Made by a program: the position numbers and the translations under genes. 64,000 nucleotides of DNA from G963666705 sp963666705. Lineage in GTDB: Bacteria > Pseudomonadota > Alphaproteobacteria > CADEGL01. The notes below the pieces were generated by a model. It ran no database searches. It worked only from the letters and a program-made list of their open reading frames with translations, and was not told where the DNA came from. Where the stretch lies: NCBI GenBank assembly GCA_963666705.2, contig CAXXKO010000026.1, forward strand, positions 310,001 to 374,000. The letters are read 5' to 3'. This document shows, one piece after another, positions 35,651 through 44,866 of the stretch (position 1 is its first letter; every line of letters starts with the position of its first letter).

Positions 35651-37348
35651 ATGAACCGATTGAGCGGCGGCGAGGCGCTCGTGCGCATGCTGGAGGCGCA
35701 CGGGGTCGAGATCGTCTTCGGCCTGTGTGGCGATACGAGCCTGCCGTTCTACGACGCCCTCCACCGCCTCGACCACGGCATCACCCACATCCTGACCCGG
35801 GACGAGCGCTCGGCCGCCTACATGGCCGACTGCTACGCCCGGGTGAGTGGCCGGGTCGGCGTGTGCGAGGGGCCGAGCGGGGGCGGCGCCACCTACATCC
35901 TGCCGGGCCTGGTCGAGGCCAATGAATCGTGCGTCCCGGTGCTCGGCATCACCTCCGACATCGGCGTCGCGTCGCGCGGGCGCTATACCCTGACCGAGCT
36001 CGACCAGGACGCCCTGTTCCGGCCGCTGACCAAATGGAACCGGGTGCTCGACCGGGGCGACGAGATCCCCAAGGTGGTGCGCGCGGCCTTCCGGGCCATG
36101 ACCACGGGCCGGCCCGGCGCCGCCCATATCGGCCTGCCCTTCGATGTGCAGAAGGAGCCGGTCGACGAGGACGACGTGTGGGGCGATGCCGCTCTCGGGC
36201 GCTATCCCGCGCGGCCCGCGGCCCCCGATCCCGACGCCGTCGCCGCCGCGGCCCTGGCCCTCCTCGAGGCCCAGCGGCCGCTCTTCATCTGCGGCGGCGG
36301 GGTCATCATCTCGGGCGGGGAGGCCGAGCTGCTGGCGCTCGCCGAGAGCCTGGGCGCGGCCGTCGCCTATTCGGTGAGCGGGCATGGCTGCATCCCCGAC
36401 GGCCACCCCTTGTGCGTGGGCGCCGTGGGCAGCAACGGCGGCGTGCCGGAGACGCGCGAGGCGGTGGACGCGGCCGACCTGGTCGTGTTCCTCGGCTGCC
36501 GCGCGGGCTCGGTGACGACCGAGCGCTGGCGCCACCCCGCGCCCGGCAAGGCCCGCATCCTCCATATCGACGCCGACCCGGCGGTGCCGGGCACCAACTA
36601 TGAAACAGAAGTCAGTATCGTGGCCGACGCGCGCCTCGCTCTCGCCGCTATCCGCGCCGAGGTCGCGGCGCAAGCGCCCGACCATGCGCCGCGCAATGGC
36701 GCCACGGCCGAGCGGCTCGCGGACGTCCGGCGGCGCAAATGGGCGGCCTTCGATGCCCTCGCCGCATCGGACGAGCGCCCCATCCGGCCCGAGCGCGTGG
36801 TGTCCGCCCTCCAGGCCGTCCTGCCCGAGGACGCGGTGGTGGTGTGCGACCCCGGCACCCCCTGCCCCTATTTCAGCGCCTTCTACAGGCTCGCGCGCAC
36901 CGGCCGCCACTTCATCTCGAACCGCGCCCACGGCGCCCTCGGCTATGCCCTGCCGGGCTCGATCGGCGCCCATTACGGCCGGCCGGGTGCCAAGACCGTG
37001 TGCGTGTGCGGCGACGGCAGCTTCGGCATGGCGGTGGGCGAGCTCGAGACCATGGTGCGCTTGGGCCTGCCGATCACGGTCGTGGTGATCTCGAACGCCA
37101 CCTATGGCTGGATCAAGGCGGGCCAGAAGGCGGGCTTCGAGGGGCGCTACTATGCGGTCGATTTCAGCCGCTCCGACCACGCCCGCATCGCCGAGGCCTT
37201 CGGCCTCCAGGCGTGGCGCGTCGAGGACCCGGCGGATTTGCGCTCCGCCCTCGCGGCGGCGGTCGCTGCGGACGGCCCCACCCTCGTCGACGTCATCGCC
37301 CAGCCCCTCCACGAGGCCCGCGCGCCGGTCTCCGAATGGGTGGCGTGA
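35651..37348 (+). CDS. Thiamine-diphosphate-dependent enzyme (acetolactate-synthase-like)
   Basis: A 565-residue ThDP enzyme. The N-terminal pyrimidine-binding domain has GVEIVFGLCGDTSLPFYDAL and the catalytic Glu region DERSAAYMADCYARVSGR. The central domain follows. The C-terminal PP domain has GDGSFGMAVGELETMVRLGL near residue 454-473 with the ISNATYGWIK Mg site. It is the length of acetolactate synthases, oxalyl-CoA decarboxylases and sulfoacetaldehyde-type enzymes, and which of these is unclear. No ilvN follows, so a catabolic decarboxylase or ligase is more likely. The next gene is convergent. Confidence 0.85.
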   Translation: MNRLSGGEALVRMLEAHGVEIVFGLCGDTSLPFYDALHRLDHGITHILTRDERSAAYMADCYARVSGRVGVCEGPSGGGATYILPGLVEANESCVPVLGITSDIGVASRGRYTLTELDQDALFRPLTKWNRVLDRGDEIPKVVRAAFRAMTTGRPGAAHIGLPFDVQKEPVDEDDVWGDAALGRYPARPAAPDPDAVAAAALALLEAQRPLFICGGGVIISGGEAELLALAESLGAAVAYSVSGHGCIPDGHPLCVGAVGSNGGVPETREAVDAADLVVFLGCRAGSVTTERWRHPAPGKARILHIDADPAVPGTNYETEVSIVADARLALAAIRAEVAAQAPDHAPRNGATAERLADVRRRKWAAFDALAASDERPIRPERVVSALQAVLPEDAVVVCDPGTPCPYFSAFYRLARTGRHFISNRAHGALGYALPGSIGAHYGRPGAKTVCVCGDGSFGMAVGELETMVRLGLPITVVVISNATYGWIKAGQKAGFEGRYYAVDFSRSDHARIAEAFGLQAWRVEDPADLRSALAAAVAADGPTLVDVIAQPLHEARAPVSEWVA

Positions 37349-37375
37349 ACGCCAAGACGCCATCGACCGGCCGCC

Positions 37376-38509
37376 TCAGCGCCCCTCGACCTTGGGCATC
37401 ACCTCGGTCGCCAGCAGCTCGAGGCTGCGCAGGATCTTCGAATTCTCGAGCGATGGCACGTTCGAGTAGGTGAAGAGGTATTCGAGCCCGAGCTCGTCCC
37501 TGAGCATCGCGATCTGCTCGGCCACCGAATTGGGATCGCCGATCAGCAGGTTGTCGCGCTCCATCAGGAACTCCCAGGTGATCTCCCGCCACGGCAACTC
37601 GGCCTCGTCGGGGCGGCGGAAGATATCGAGGCCGCGGGTCTTGGGATGCACCCATTTGAAGAGGTGGAGGACGCCCCGCTCGGTGTCGGCGCGCGCCTCC
37701 TCCATGGTCGGCGCCACGTAGACCACCTTCATGAGCGACATGCCCTCGCCCATGCGCAGCTCGCGGCCCTCCGCCGCCGAGCGCCTGTCGCGGTAGCGGG
37801 CGAACTTCTCGCGCAGGGTCGGGATCGGCGGTTGCCAGAGGATGCCGTTGATCCCCCGGCTGGCGGCGAAGTCGATCGAGTGGTCCGAATCGCTGACCAT
37901 CCACAGGGGCGGATGGGGCTCCTGCCGGCATTTGGGCAGCATGGCGATCTTCTTGACCTCGCCGTCCGCGAACCAGCGCTCGTCGGGCGGGATCATGGGA
38001 TGGTTCCAGGGCGTGCCGGGGGGCGGGAAGGTGAAATTGGGGCCCTCGTGGGAGAAGAACTCCTCCGTCCAGGCCTTGATCATCACGTCCAGCACCTCGG
38101 TGAAGAGGGCGTTCTGCTGGGGCTTGCGGCGCGGGTCCGCGTCTTCGTGGAAGATGAGGCCCTCGCGCGGGCGCGTGCCCTTGCCGATGCCGACCTCGAC
38201 GCGCCCGTCCGAGAGCTGGTCGAGGAGCGCCACGTCCTCGGCGAGGCGCACCGGGTGCCAGAAGGGCAGGCAGAGGCACGCCTGGCCGATGCGCAGGCTC
38301 TTGGTGCGGACGGCGATGTCCGCGCCCAGCATCAGCGGGTTGGGCATCGGGTCGATGCCGAGGTGGTTGAAGTGGTGCTCGCCGAGCCAGATGCTGTGGA
38401 AACCCAGGGCCTCGCAGGCCACCGCCTGCTCCCGCAGGTTGCCCAGGAGCAACGGGAAGTCGTCCAGATGGTCGGGCCGGTGAAAGGTGTCGAACAAGCC
38501 CAGCCTCAT
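37376..38509 (-). CDS. LLM-class flavin-dependent oxidoreductase (luciferase-like)
   Basis: A 377-residue flavin monooxygenase of the bacterial luciferase fold. It contains EALGFHSIWLGEHHFNHLGIDPMPNPL in pieces typical of the family (WLGEHH near residue 41), then DQLSDGRVEVGIGKGTRP and LIGDPNSVAEQIAML near the C-terminus. It uses reduced FMN supplied by a separate reductase; none lies in the window. The substrate is unknown. It is convergent with the ThDP gene, with 27 bp between the stops. Confidence 0.88.
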   Translation of the reverse strand: MRLGLFDTFHRPDHLDDFPLLLGNLREQAVACEALGFHSIWLGEHHFNHLGIDPMPNPLMLGADIAVRTKSLRIGQACLCLPFWHPVRLAEDVALLDQLSDGRVEVGIGKGTRPREGLIFHEDADPRRKPQQNALFTEVLDVMIKAWTEEFFSHEGPNFTFPPPGTPWNHPMIPPDERWFADGEVKKIAMLPKCRQEPHPPLWMVSDSDHSIDFAASRGINGILWQPPIPTLREKFARYRDRRSAAEGRELRMGEGMSLMKVVYVAPTMEEARADTERGVLHLFKWVHPKTRGLDIFRRPDEAELPWREITWEFLMERDNLLIGDPNSVAEQIAMLRDELGLEYLFTYSNVPSLENSKILRSLELLATEVMPKVEGR

Positions 38510-38631
38510 GGCGCCCTCCCTGGTCGGCGCCGGGACCGTGCGGCGCGTTCGCCGATGCCGAGTGTCGCCATTCGGCGCGCGCCGTTCAAGGGAGGACGCC
38601 GCGTCCCCGGCGAACCGGGACGGGGTATGCG

Positions 38632-39030
38632 CTAAGGCATCGATTCCGCCGGCAGCATGGCCTCAAAGCTGGGCAGCGCCGGATCCATATGGTCCCAGGG
38701 CACGGCGCTCCCCGTATAGACCACCAGTTGCGGCTGGAACAGGCTCGGGTCGTCGAGACTGGGTGCCCGCAGGAACACGAGCTCCGCCATGCCCGAATTG
38801 GTCGAGTAGACCTGGGCGCCGCAGGTCGGGCAGAAAGAGCGGCTGACCGTATTGCCGCTGTCCGCCTTCACGTCGTAGCTGCTGGCTTCCCCGGTGATGC
38901 TGGTCGCCGCCATGGGGACGGCGAGGTGCGAGGAATGCCCGGCGCTGCTGAACTTGCGGCAATGGGTGCATTGGCAGTGGGCGGCCACGACGGGCGCGGC
39001 CGTGGCCCGGTAGCGAATGGCGCCGCAATA
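38632..39030 (-). pseudogene. GFA-family (glutathione-dependent formaldehyde-activating) gene, 5' end lost
   Basis: The remaining 132 codons carry the zinc sites CQCTHCRKFSSAG and FCPTCGAQVYS and a normal C-terminus. The protein should begin with about 8-10 residues before the motif C-x-C-GAIRY; only CGAIRY remains, because the left end of an IS21 element (TGAGAACGGC at 39031) begins immediately after that codon. The open frame continues artificially into the IS. The missing 5' end is not found on the far side of the IS cluster. Confidence 0.85.
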
Positions 39031-39144
39031 TGAGAACGGCGGTGACAAATTAGTCCACGGAAGCGGCGGGATTTCCCAGCCGCGGGCGGAGTAAAACTCT
39101 GCCACCTGTAGCCTTCGATCTTTTTTGAGATGGAAGGCGGGAGG

Positions 39145-40644
39145 ATGTACACCGTGGACCTATATCTGCGCGTTCGGCTGGCCTGCCATGTTGATGGTCT
39201 GAGCCAGCGAGAGGCGGCAAGTCGGTTTGGCATTGCGCGCGAGACGGTGAGGAAGATGCTGCGGCATTCGGAACCGCCGGGATATCGGCGACGCCAGCCA
39301 CCGAAACGCCCGAAACTGGCCCCCTTCACGGATATCATCGACCGTATTCTGGAGGAGGACCGAACGGTTCACCGTAAGCAGCACCACACGGCGAAGCGTA
39401 TATTCGAGCGCCTTCGCGACGAACATGGCTTCACGGGCAAAGAGACCATCGTGAAGGATTACGTTCGGGAACGGCGCCTTCGTCGGCGTGAGATGTTTGT
39501 GCCGTTGTCACATCCTCCGGGCCATGCTCGAGCGGACTTTGGCGAGGCGGATGCGATCATCGCCGGCGTCAAGTATCGGGCGCATTTTTTCGTCATGACA
39601 CTTCCCCACAGCGATGCCTGCTTCGTTGCGGCCTACCCGGCGGCGACGACGGAGGCCTGGCTGGACGGGCACAACAGAGCCTTTGTTTTTTTCGGCGGCG
39701 TTCCCCAATCGATTCTTTACGACAACGACAAGTGTCTGGTGTCGCGCATCTTGTCAGATGGCACGCGGCAACGAACGCGGGCGTTCAGCGGGCTGCAGTC
39801 CCATTACCTCTTCGAGGACCGCTACGGCCGTCCCGGCAAGGGTAACGACAAAGGCAATGTGGAGGGGGTGGTCGGCTATGCCCGGCGGAACTTCATGACG
39901 CCGCTTCCCCGGTTCGCGAGCTGGGACGCCTTCAATGGCCACCTGGAAGAGCAATGCCGCAACCGGCAAGGCAACGTCCTGCGCGGCCACCGCGAGAGCA
40001 TCGGCGAACGGTTTGTGCGTGACCGCGAAGCGTTGAAGAGGCCACTGCCGGCACCGTTCGACGCGTGCGACAAGCAGGGCACGCGGGTCAACTCGCTGTC
40101 CCTGGTGCGCTACCGGACGAATGACTATTCCGTGCCCGTCGCCTACGGCCATCAGGAAGTCTGGATCCGTGGCTATGTCCACGAGGTGGTTATCGGTTGC
40201 GGCGCCGGGATCATTGCCCGACACCCCCGTTCCTACGACCGGGAAGACATGGTCTTCGATCCGATCCACTACCTGCCTTTGCTGGAGCACAAGATCGGTG
40301 CCCTGGATCAGGCCGCGCCGCTAGCCGGATGGGAACTGCCTGATGCCTTCCCAACCCTGCGCCGTCTCCTGGAGGCGCGCATGGGCAAGGCCGGCAAGCG
40401 GGAATACGTCCAGGTCCTTCGGCTTGTGGAGACCTTCGATCTCGAGGTGCTTCACGGCGCGGTGAAGGACGCCCTGCGCCTGGGTGCGATCGGCTACGAC
40501 GCCGTCAAACACCTTGTGCTGTGCCGTATCGAGCGACGCCCGCCCAAACTCGACCTGGATATCTATCCCTACCTGCCTCGGGCCAACGTGGCGACCACGG
40601 CCGCCGCCAGTTATATGAGCTTGTTGGGTGGAGGCGCGTCATGA
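39145..40644 (+). CDS. istA: IS21 transposase IstA (element 1)
   Basis: A 499-residue transposase. The N-terminal HTH reads GLSQREAASRFGIARETVRKML. The core DDE motif reads ARADFGEAD (first Asp near residue 133), SILYDNDKCL (second Asp) and KGNVEGVVGYARRNF (Glu). The C-terminal part ends in NVATTAAASYMSLLGGGAS. ATG at 39145 after GGAGG gives the family start MYTVDLYLRVR. It is about three quarters identical in appearance to the copy at 41236, so the two are related but separate elements. The istB start overlaps the stop by four bases. Confidence 0.92.
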   Translation: MYTVDLYLRVRLACHVDGLSQREAASRFGIARETVRKMLRHSEPPGYRRRQPPKRPKLAPFTDIIDRILEEDRTVHRKQHHTAKRIFERLRDEHGFTGKETIVKDYVRERRLRRREMFVPLSHPPGHARADFGEADAIIAGVKYRAHFFVMTLPHSDACFVAAYPAATTEAWLDGHNRAFVFFGGVPQSILYDNDKCLVSRILSDGTRQRTRAFSGLQSHYLFEDRYGRPGKGNDKGNVEGVVGYARRNFMTPLPRFASWDAFNGHLEEQCRNRQGNVLRGHRESIGERFVRDREALKRPLPAPFDACDKQGTRVNSLSLVRYRTNDYSVPVAYGHQEVWIRGYVHEVVIGCGAGIIARHPRSYDREDMVFDPIHYLPLLEHKIGALDQAAPLAGWELPDAFPTLRRLLEARMGKAGKREYVQVLRLVETFDLEVLHGAVKDALRLGAIGYDAVKHLVLCRIERRPPKLDLDIYPYLPRANVATTAAASYMSLLGGGAS

Positions 40645-41117
40645 CCGATACGCCGCAAGTGTTGCTGGCCCATCACCTCAAGACCCTGAAACTGCCGACG
40701 TTCCTGCGCGAATACGACAAGCTGGCCCGCCAATGCGCCACCGAGGGCGCCGACCATGTGCGGTATCTTGTCCGTCTGACCGAGTTGGAACTGATCGACC
40801 GTGAGCGCCGCATGGTCGAGCGGCGGATCAGACAGGCCAGGTTCCCCGCCGTCAAAAGCCTCGACAGCTTCGACTTCAAGGCCATCGCATCGCTCGACAA
40901 GATGCTGGTTCTGGAGTTGGCGCGATGCGAATACGTCGAGCGTCGTGAGAATATCATCGCGCTCGGCAACAGCGGAACCGGCAAGACCCATATCGCCCTC
41001 GGTCTCGGTCTGGCGGCCTGCCAAAAGGGGCTCTCCGTCGGCTTCCTCACGGCCGCTGCCCTGGTTCATGAACTGATGGAGGCCGGGGATGAAAAACGCC
41101 TGTTGCGCCTGCAGAAG
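40641..41117 (+). pseudogene. istB: IS21 helper ATPase IstB, truncated (element 1)
   Basis: It encodes the first 159 residues of IstB with an intact Walker A (GNSGTGKTHIA) but lacks Walker B and the C-terminal half. The stop codon TGA at 41118-41120 is the first triplet of the second IS21's left terminus. It is not expected to support transposition on its own. Confidence 0.92.
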
Positions 41118-41235
41118 TGAGAACGGCAGAGCAATAATCCCCCACTGAAGCGGCCGGTCGATCCGGCTGCGGCGGACCAAAATGGGACCGCGTATAGCCT
41201 TCTGTCAGGGTTGCTCTGACTGGAAGGCGGGGGGG

Positions 41236-42735
41236 ATGTATCGGGTGGAGTTGTACGCACGGGTTCGGCGGGCGTGTCATGTCGAGGGGATGAGCACCCG
41301 CGAGGCCTCGCGGGTGTTTGGTGTAGACCGCAAGACGGTCCGTAAGATGCTGTCGTTCTCGGTGCCGCCAGGGTATCGCCGAAGCGCGCCGCCGAGGCGG
41401 CCAAAGCTGGGTCCGTTCACGGGAATCATCGATCGGATCTTGGAAGACGATCGGACCAGCCACCGCAAGCAACGGCACACTGCGAAGCGCATCTTCGACC
41501 GCCTCCGGGACGAGTACGGTTTCACGGGCGGCTACACCATCGTGAAGGACTACGTTCGTGAGCAGGGGCTTCGGTCGCGTGAGGTGTTCGTGCCACTCTC
41601 CCATTCCCCCGGTCACGCCCAGGCGGACTTCGGCGAAGCGATGGCGGTGATCGGCGGCGCGTTACGGAAGATCCACTTCCTTGCCTTCGACCTTCCCCAC
41701 AGTGATGGTTGCTTTGTTGCGGCCTATCCGGCGGAGACGACCGAAGCATTCTGCGATGGCCACAACGCGGCGTTTGCCTTCTTCGGCGGCGTCCCCCGAT
41801 CCATCCTGTACGACAACACCAAGCTGGCGGTTGCCCGGATCCTGGGCGATGGGAAGCGGCAGCGAACGCGCGTCTTCACGGAGCTTCAGTCCCACTATCT
41901 GTTCGAGGACAGGTTCGGCCGGCCGGGCAAGGGCAACGACAAGGGCAAGGTCGAGGGACTGGTCGGCTTCATCCGGCGGAACTTCCTGGTCCCCGTCCCG
42001 CGTGCCGAGAGCTTCGCGGCCCTCAACGATGCTCTCGCCGAACAGTGCCGCCGGCGCCAGGCGGCGCGGCTGCGGGGCCACAAGGAGACCATCGGCGAGC
42101 GTCTCGAGCGGGATCGTCAAGTTCTCTTGCCATTGCCGCCTGCTCCCTATGATGCCTGCGATAAGCGCCCTGGACGGGCGAGTTCGCTGTCGCTGGTGCG
42201 TTACCGCAGCAACGACTATTCCGTGCCCGTGGCCTACGGCCACCGTGAGGTGCTCATCCGGGGCTACGTCGATGAGGTGGTGATCAGCTGCGGGGCCGAG
42301 GTGATCGCCCGGCACCGCCGGTCCTACGACAGCGAGGACCTGATCTTCGACCCGCTGCATTACCTGCCCTTGATCGAGCAGAAGATCGGCGCCCTCGACC
42401 AGGCCGCGCCATTGGCGGGCTGGGACCTGCCCGAGGCCTTCATCACTCTGCGGCGGCTCCTCGAAGCTCGTATGGGCAAGGCAGGCAAGCGCGAGTACGT
42501 CCAGGTGCTCCGTCTACTGGAGACCTTCCGGCTCGAGGAGGTCGAGGGTGCGGTCGGCGACGCCCTGCGGCTCGGCGCAATCGGCTTTGATGCGGTGAAG
42601 CACCTGGTACTGTGCCGCATCGAGCGGCGGCCGCCCAGGCTCAACCTCGACGTCTATCCGTATCTGCCGCGCGCCCGGGTCGCGATGACGTCCGCCAAGT
42701 CGTACATGAGCCTGCTGTCGGGGCTCGGCGCATGA
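41236..42735 (+). CDS. istA: IS21 transposase IstA (element 2)
   Basis: A 499-residue transposase with HTH GMSTREASRVFGVDRKTVRKML, DDE residues in QADFGEAMAV, SILYDNTKLAV and KGKVEGLVGFIRRNF, and ending AMTSAKSYMSLLSGLGA. ATG at 41236 (MYRVELYARVRRACH) was chosen over the longer open frame from 41182, which lies in the terminal region. It overlaps istB by four bases (ATGA). Confidence 0.93.
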   Translation: MYRVELYARVRRACHVEGMSTREASRVFGVDRKTVRKMLSFSVPPGYRRSAPPRRPKLGPFTGIIDRILEDDRTSHRKQRHTAKRIFDRLRDEYGFTGGYTIVKDYVREQGLRSREVFVPLSHSPGHAQADFGEAMAVIGGALRKIHFLAFDLPHSDGCFVAAYPAETTEAFCDGHNAAFAFFGGVPRSILYDNTKLAVARILGDGKRQRTRVFTELQSHYLFEDRFGRPGKGNDKGKVEGLVGFIRRNFLVPVPRAESFAALNDALAEQCRRRQAARLRGHKETIGERLERDRQVLLPLPPAPYDACDKRPGRASSLSLVRYRSNDYSVPVAYGHREVLIRGYVDEVVISCGAEVIARHRRSYDSEDLIFDPLHYLPLIEQKIGALDQAAPLAGWDLPEAFITLRRLLEARMGKAGKREYVQVLRLLETFRLEEVEGAVGDALRLGAIGFDAVKHLVLCRIERRPPRLNLDVYPYLPRARVAMTSAKSYMSLLSGLGA

Positions 42736-43496
42736 CCGACACACCGCAAGTGCTGCTCGCCCACCACCTCGAGACGCTGAAGCTGCCGACCTTCCTGCGC
42801 GAGTACGACAAGATCGCCCGGCAGTGCGCCTCGGAAGGCGTCGATCACGTCCGCTACCTGTTGAGACTCGCCGAGCTCGAGCTGATCGACCGCGAGCGCC
42901 GCATGGTCGAGCGGCGCATCAAGGCGGCGCGCTTCCCCGTGGTCAAGAGCCTCGACAGCTTCGACTTCAAGGTCATCCCCTCGCTCAACAAGGCGCTGGT
43001 CCTGGAGCTGGCCCGCTGCGAGTACATCGAGCGCCGCGAGAACCTCATCGCGCTCGGCAACAGTGGGACCGGCAAGACCCACATCGCCCTCGGTCTCGGC
43101 CTGGCGGCCTGCCAGAAGGGCCTCTCGGTCGGCTTCATCACCGCCGCCGCGCTGGTCCACGAACTCATCGAGGCCCGCGATGACAAGCAGCTGCTGAGGT
43201 TCCAGAAGAAGCTCGCCACCTACAAGCTTCTGATCGTCGACGAACTCGGCTTCGTGCCGCTGTCGAAGACCGGCGCCGAGCTGTTGTTCGAGGTGTTCAG
43301 CCAACGCTACGAGCGGGGCTCGACCCTGGTCACCACCAATCTGCCCTTCGACGAATGGACCGAGGTGTTCGGCTCCGAGCGCCTCACCGGCGCGCTCCTC
43401 GATCGCCTCACCCACCACGTCAACATCCTCGAGATGAACGGTGACAGCTACAGGCTCAACCAGAGCCGCAGGCGTCAAACCCCGACTGCTAACTGA
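42732..43496 (+). CDS. istB: IS21 helper ATPase IstB (element 2)
   Basis: A 254-residue AAA+ helper protein that loads IstA on target DNA. Walker A is GNSGTGKTHIA at residue 109-119, Walker B is LLIVDELGF near residue 170, and sensor LVTTNLPFDEW follows. It ends normally (SRRRQTPTAN). After the stop, 150 bp of GC-rich non-coding IS sequence leads to the IS630 insertion. Confidence 0.93.
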   Translation: MTDTPQVLLAHHLETLKLPTFLREYDKIARQCASEGVDHVRYLLRLAELELIDRERRMVERRIKAARFPVVKSLDSFDFKVIPSLNKALVLELARCEYIERRENLIALGNSGTGKTHIALGLGLAACQKGLSVGFITAAALVHELIEARDDKQLLRFQKKLATYKLLIVDELGFVPLSKTGAELLFEVFSQRYERGSTLVTTNLPFDEWTEVFGSERLTGALLDRLTHHVNILEMNGDSYRLNQSRRRQTPTAN

Positions 43497-43660
43497 ACCG
43501 ACCACCCAGCCCACGCTTGACCCCGTGGGCCCACAGGTCCCTCCCGCGCGCGCCGCCGCGTCAGCCTGTTGAGGGCACGCCGCGTCGCGCGCGGGGCCCT
43601 CCCGTGGACTACGGGGACAAGCCCGCAGCCGCCAAGCGGTCCCTTCTCATACCAGTGAGC

Positions 43661-44404
43661 CTATGAAATCACCTTCATGATCCATGGATAGGCGCAGAGG
43701 GTTCGCATACGATCCGGTTCTGCGATGAGGTCGATCCATGCTTGGCAACAGGCGTCGATGATGGCCTCGGTGTCGTCGAGGACGCGGAGCGATAGGAAGC
43801 GTTCGCGTAGGTAGAGCCAAACCCGCTCGACGGGGTTGAGTTCGGGACTGTAAGGCGGCAACAGCGCCAAGGTGACGTTGTCGGGGACGGTGAGGGCGCG
43901 CTCGTCGTGCCAACCGGCGCCGTCGCACATCATGACGGCGTGCGCATCCTGGTCCAGGGTATCGGCGAAGTGTGCGAGAAACAGGTCCATGACCTTGGCG
44001 TTGACGCTCGGCATCACCAGGGTGACGTCGTCGCCGGTGTCCGGGCGCACGGCGGAGAAGATGTAGGCCCACTGGTAGCCGATTTGACGCGTCCCGGGGG
44101 CACGCTCGCCCCTGCGCCACCACCGGTGACACACCCGGCCCTTGTTGCCGACGCGCGCTTCATCCTGAAACCACAGCTGTAGGCGCTTGTCGGGATGCGC
44201 CGCGGCGGTCGCCTTCAGGATGTCGCGAAGCCCCCTTTTTTGAAGCGCTCCTGCGCTTCGGCGTCCCTTCGCGGGTGGCTCGGGCGCGCCTTCTGGCGGG
44301 AAAATCCCATCCGCCGTAGAACCCGGGTCATGCTCGAGGGGTGGTAGGTCTTGGCGAAGCGCTCCTCCAGCCAGCGGCACAGATCGGCCCGGGTCCAGGC
44401 GCAA
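43661..44404 (-). CDS. IS630 transposase, downstream frame (catalytic domain)
   Basis: The DDE part of an IS630 transposase: LWFQDEARVGNKG (first Asp), VMMCDGAGWH (second Asp) and LPPYSPELNPVERVWLYLRE (Glu). It has no good start of its own and is expected to be made by -1 frameshifting from the upstream frame at 44231-44241. The stop lies near the element's end (PWIMKVIS). Confidence 0.85.
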   Translation of the reverse strand: MRLDPGRSVPLAGGALRQDLPPLEHDPGSTADGIFPPEGAPEPPAKGRRSAGALQKRGLRDILKATAAAHPDKRLQLWFQDEARVGNKGRVCHRWWRRGERAPGTRQIGYQWAYIFSAVRPDTGDDVTLVMPSVNAKVMDLFLAHFADTLDQDAHAVMMCDGAGWHDERALTVPDNVTLALLPPYSPELNPVERVWLYLRERFLSLRVLDDTEAIIDACCQAWIDLIAEPDRMRTLCAYPWIMKVIS

Positions 44405-44778
44405 ACCCCGTCGCGCTCAGGCTCCGGCCCGGCGATGATGACCGCCGCCAGCGCCGCTTCCTCGTCTGCCGTCAGCCGCCGCGGCGAGTAGCCCTTTGGA
44501 CGGTCGTGAAGCCCCTCCAATCCCTTTGCATTGTAACGAACAACCGCGTCGCGAAGCGTTTGGCGATCCATCCCCGCAAGCCGCGCGGCATCAGCCCGGG
44601 GCATCTCCTCCAAAGCATTCGCGATCCCATAGGCCCGCGCCGCCGCTCGACCGTACGATTCCACGCGAGCCCAGCGCCGAAGCTCCAAAGGCGTCAAATC
44701 ATCCCGTATCTTGAGTGCTGATCCCATGACATCCCCCCACATCTGGTGGGAGACCATAGAATCACAATCCGCCATCAT
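44215..44778 (-). CDS. IS630 transposase, upstream frame (DNA-binding domain)
   Basis: A frame of up to 187 residues with the helix-turn-helix parts of IS630 (DAARLAGMDRQTLRDAVVRYN and WLEERFAKTYHPSSMTRVLRR). It ends shortly after a run of six A and five G (A AAA AAG type slippery site), beyond which the -1 frame gives the catalytic domain. ATG at 44725 (MGSALKIRDDL) is likely nearer the true start. The overlapping layout suggests programmed frameshifting instead of a dead gene. Confidence 0.8.
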   Translation of the reverse strand: MMADCDSMVSHQMWGDVMGSALKIRDDLTPLELRRWARVESYGRAAARAYGIANALEEMPRADAARLAGMDRQTLRDAVVRYNAKGLEGLHDRPKGYSPRRLTADEEAALAAVIIAGPEPERDGVCAWTRADLCRWLEERFAKTYHPSSMTRVLRRMGFSRQKARPSHPRRDAEAQERFKKGGFATS

Positions 44779-44866
44779 CCGCCATCAATGAATATCCCGA
44801 GAGTCAATTCAGGCGCTCACTGGTATTACACCGCCGAGGTGGTCCCTTTTTGCTCCGCCATTGACA

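Larger units (their letters stand above)
39031..41117 (+). mobile_element. IS21-family element 1, right part lost
   Basis: The left terminus TGAGAACGGCGGTGACAAAT lies at 39031 in the GFA gene. istA is complete, but istB stops at 41117 where the left terminus of a second IS21 begins. The rest of istB and the right terminus are absent from the window, so a deletion accompanied or followed the second insertion. Confidence 0.88.
43650..44825 (-). mobile_element. IS630-family element in the right arm of IS21-2
   Basis: The ends are TACCAGTGAGCCTATGAA (43650) and the inverse TACCAGTGAGCGCCTGAA (44825), with TA at both borders as expected for IS630 target duplication. It is about 1.18 kb with one transposase in two overlapping frames. 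Removing it with one TA rejoins the IS21 right arm. Confidence 0.9.
41118..44866 (+). mobile_element. IS21-family element 2, interrupted by IS630
   Basis: The left end is TGAGAACGGCAGAGCAATAA at 41118. The right end, read inversely, is TGTCAATGGCGGAGCAAAAA, ending at 44866. Without the IS630 it would be about 2.57 kb, the normal IS21 length. istA and istB are complete. It abuts truncated IS21-1 on the left and a truncated IS1182 on the right with no target duplication. Confidence 0.85.
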
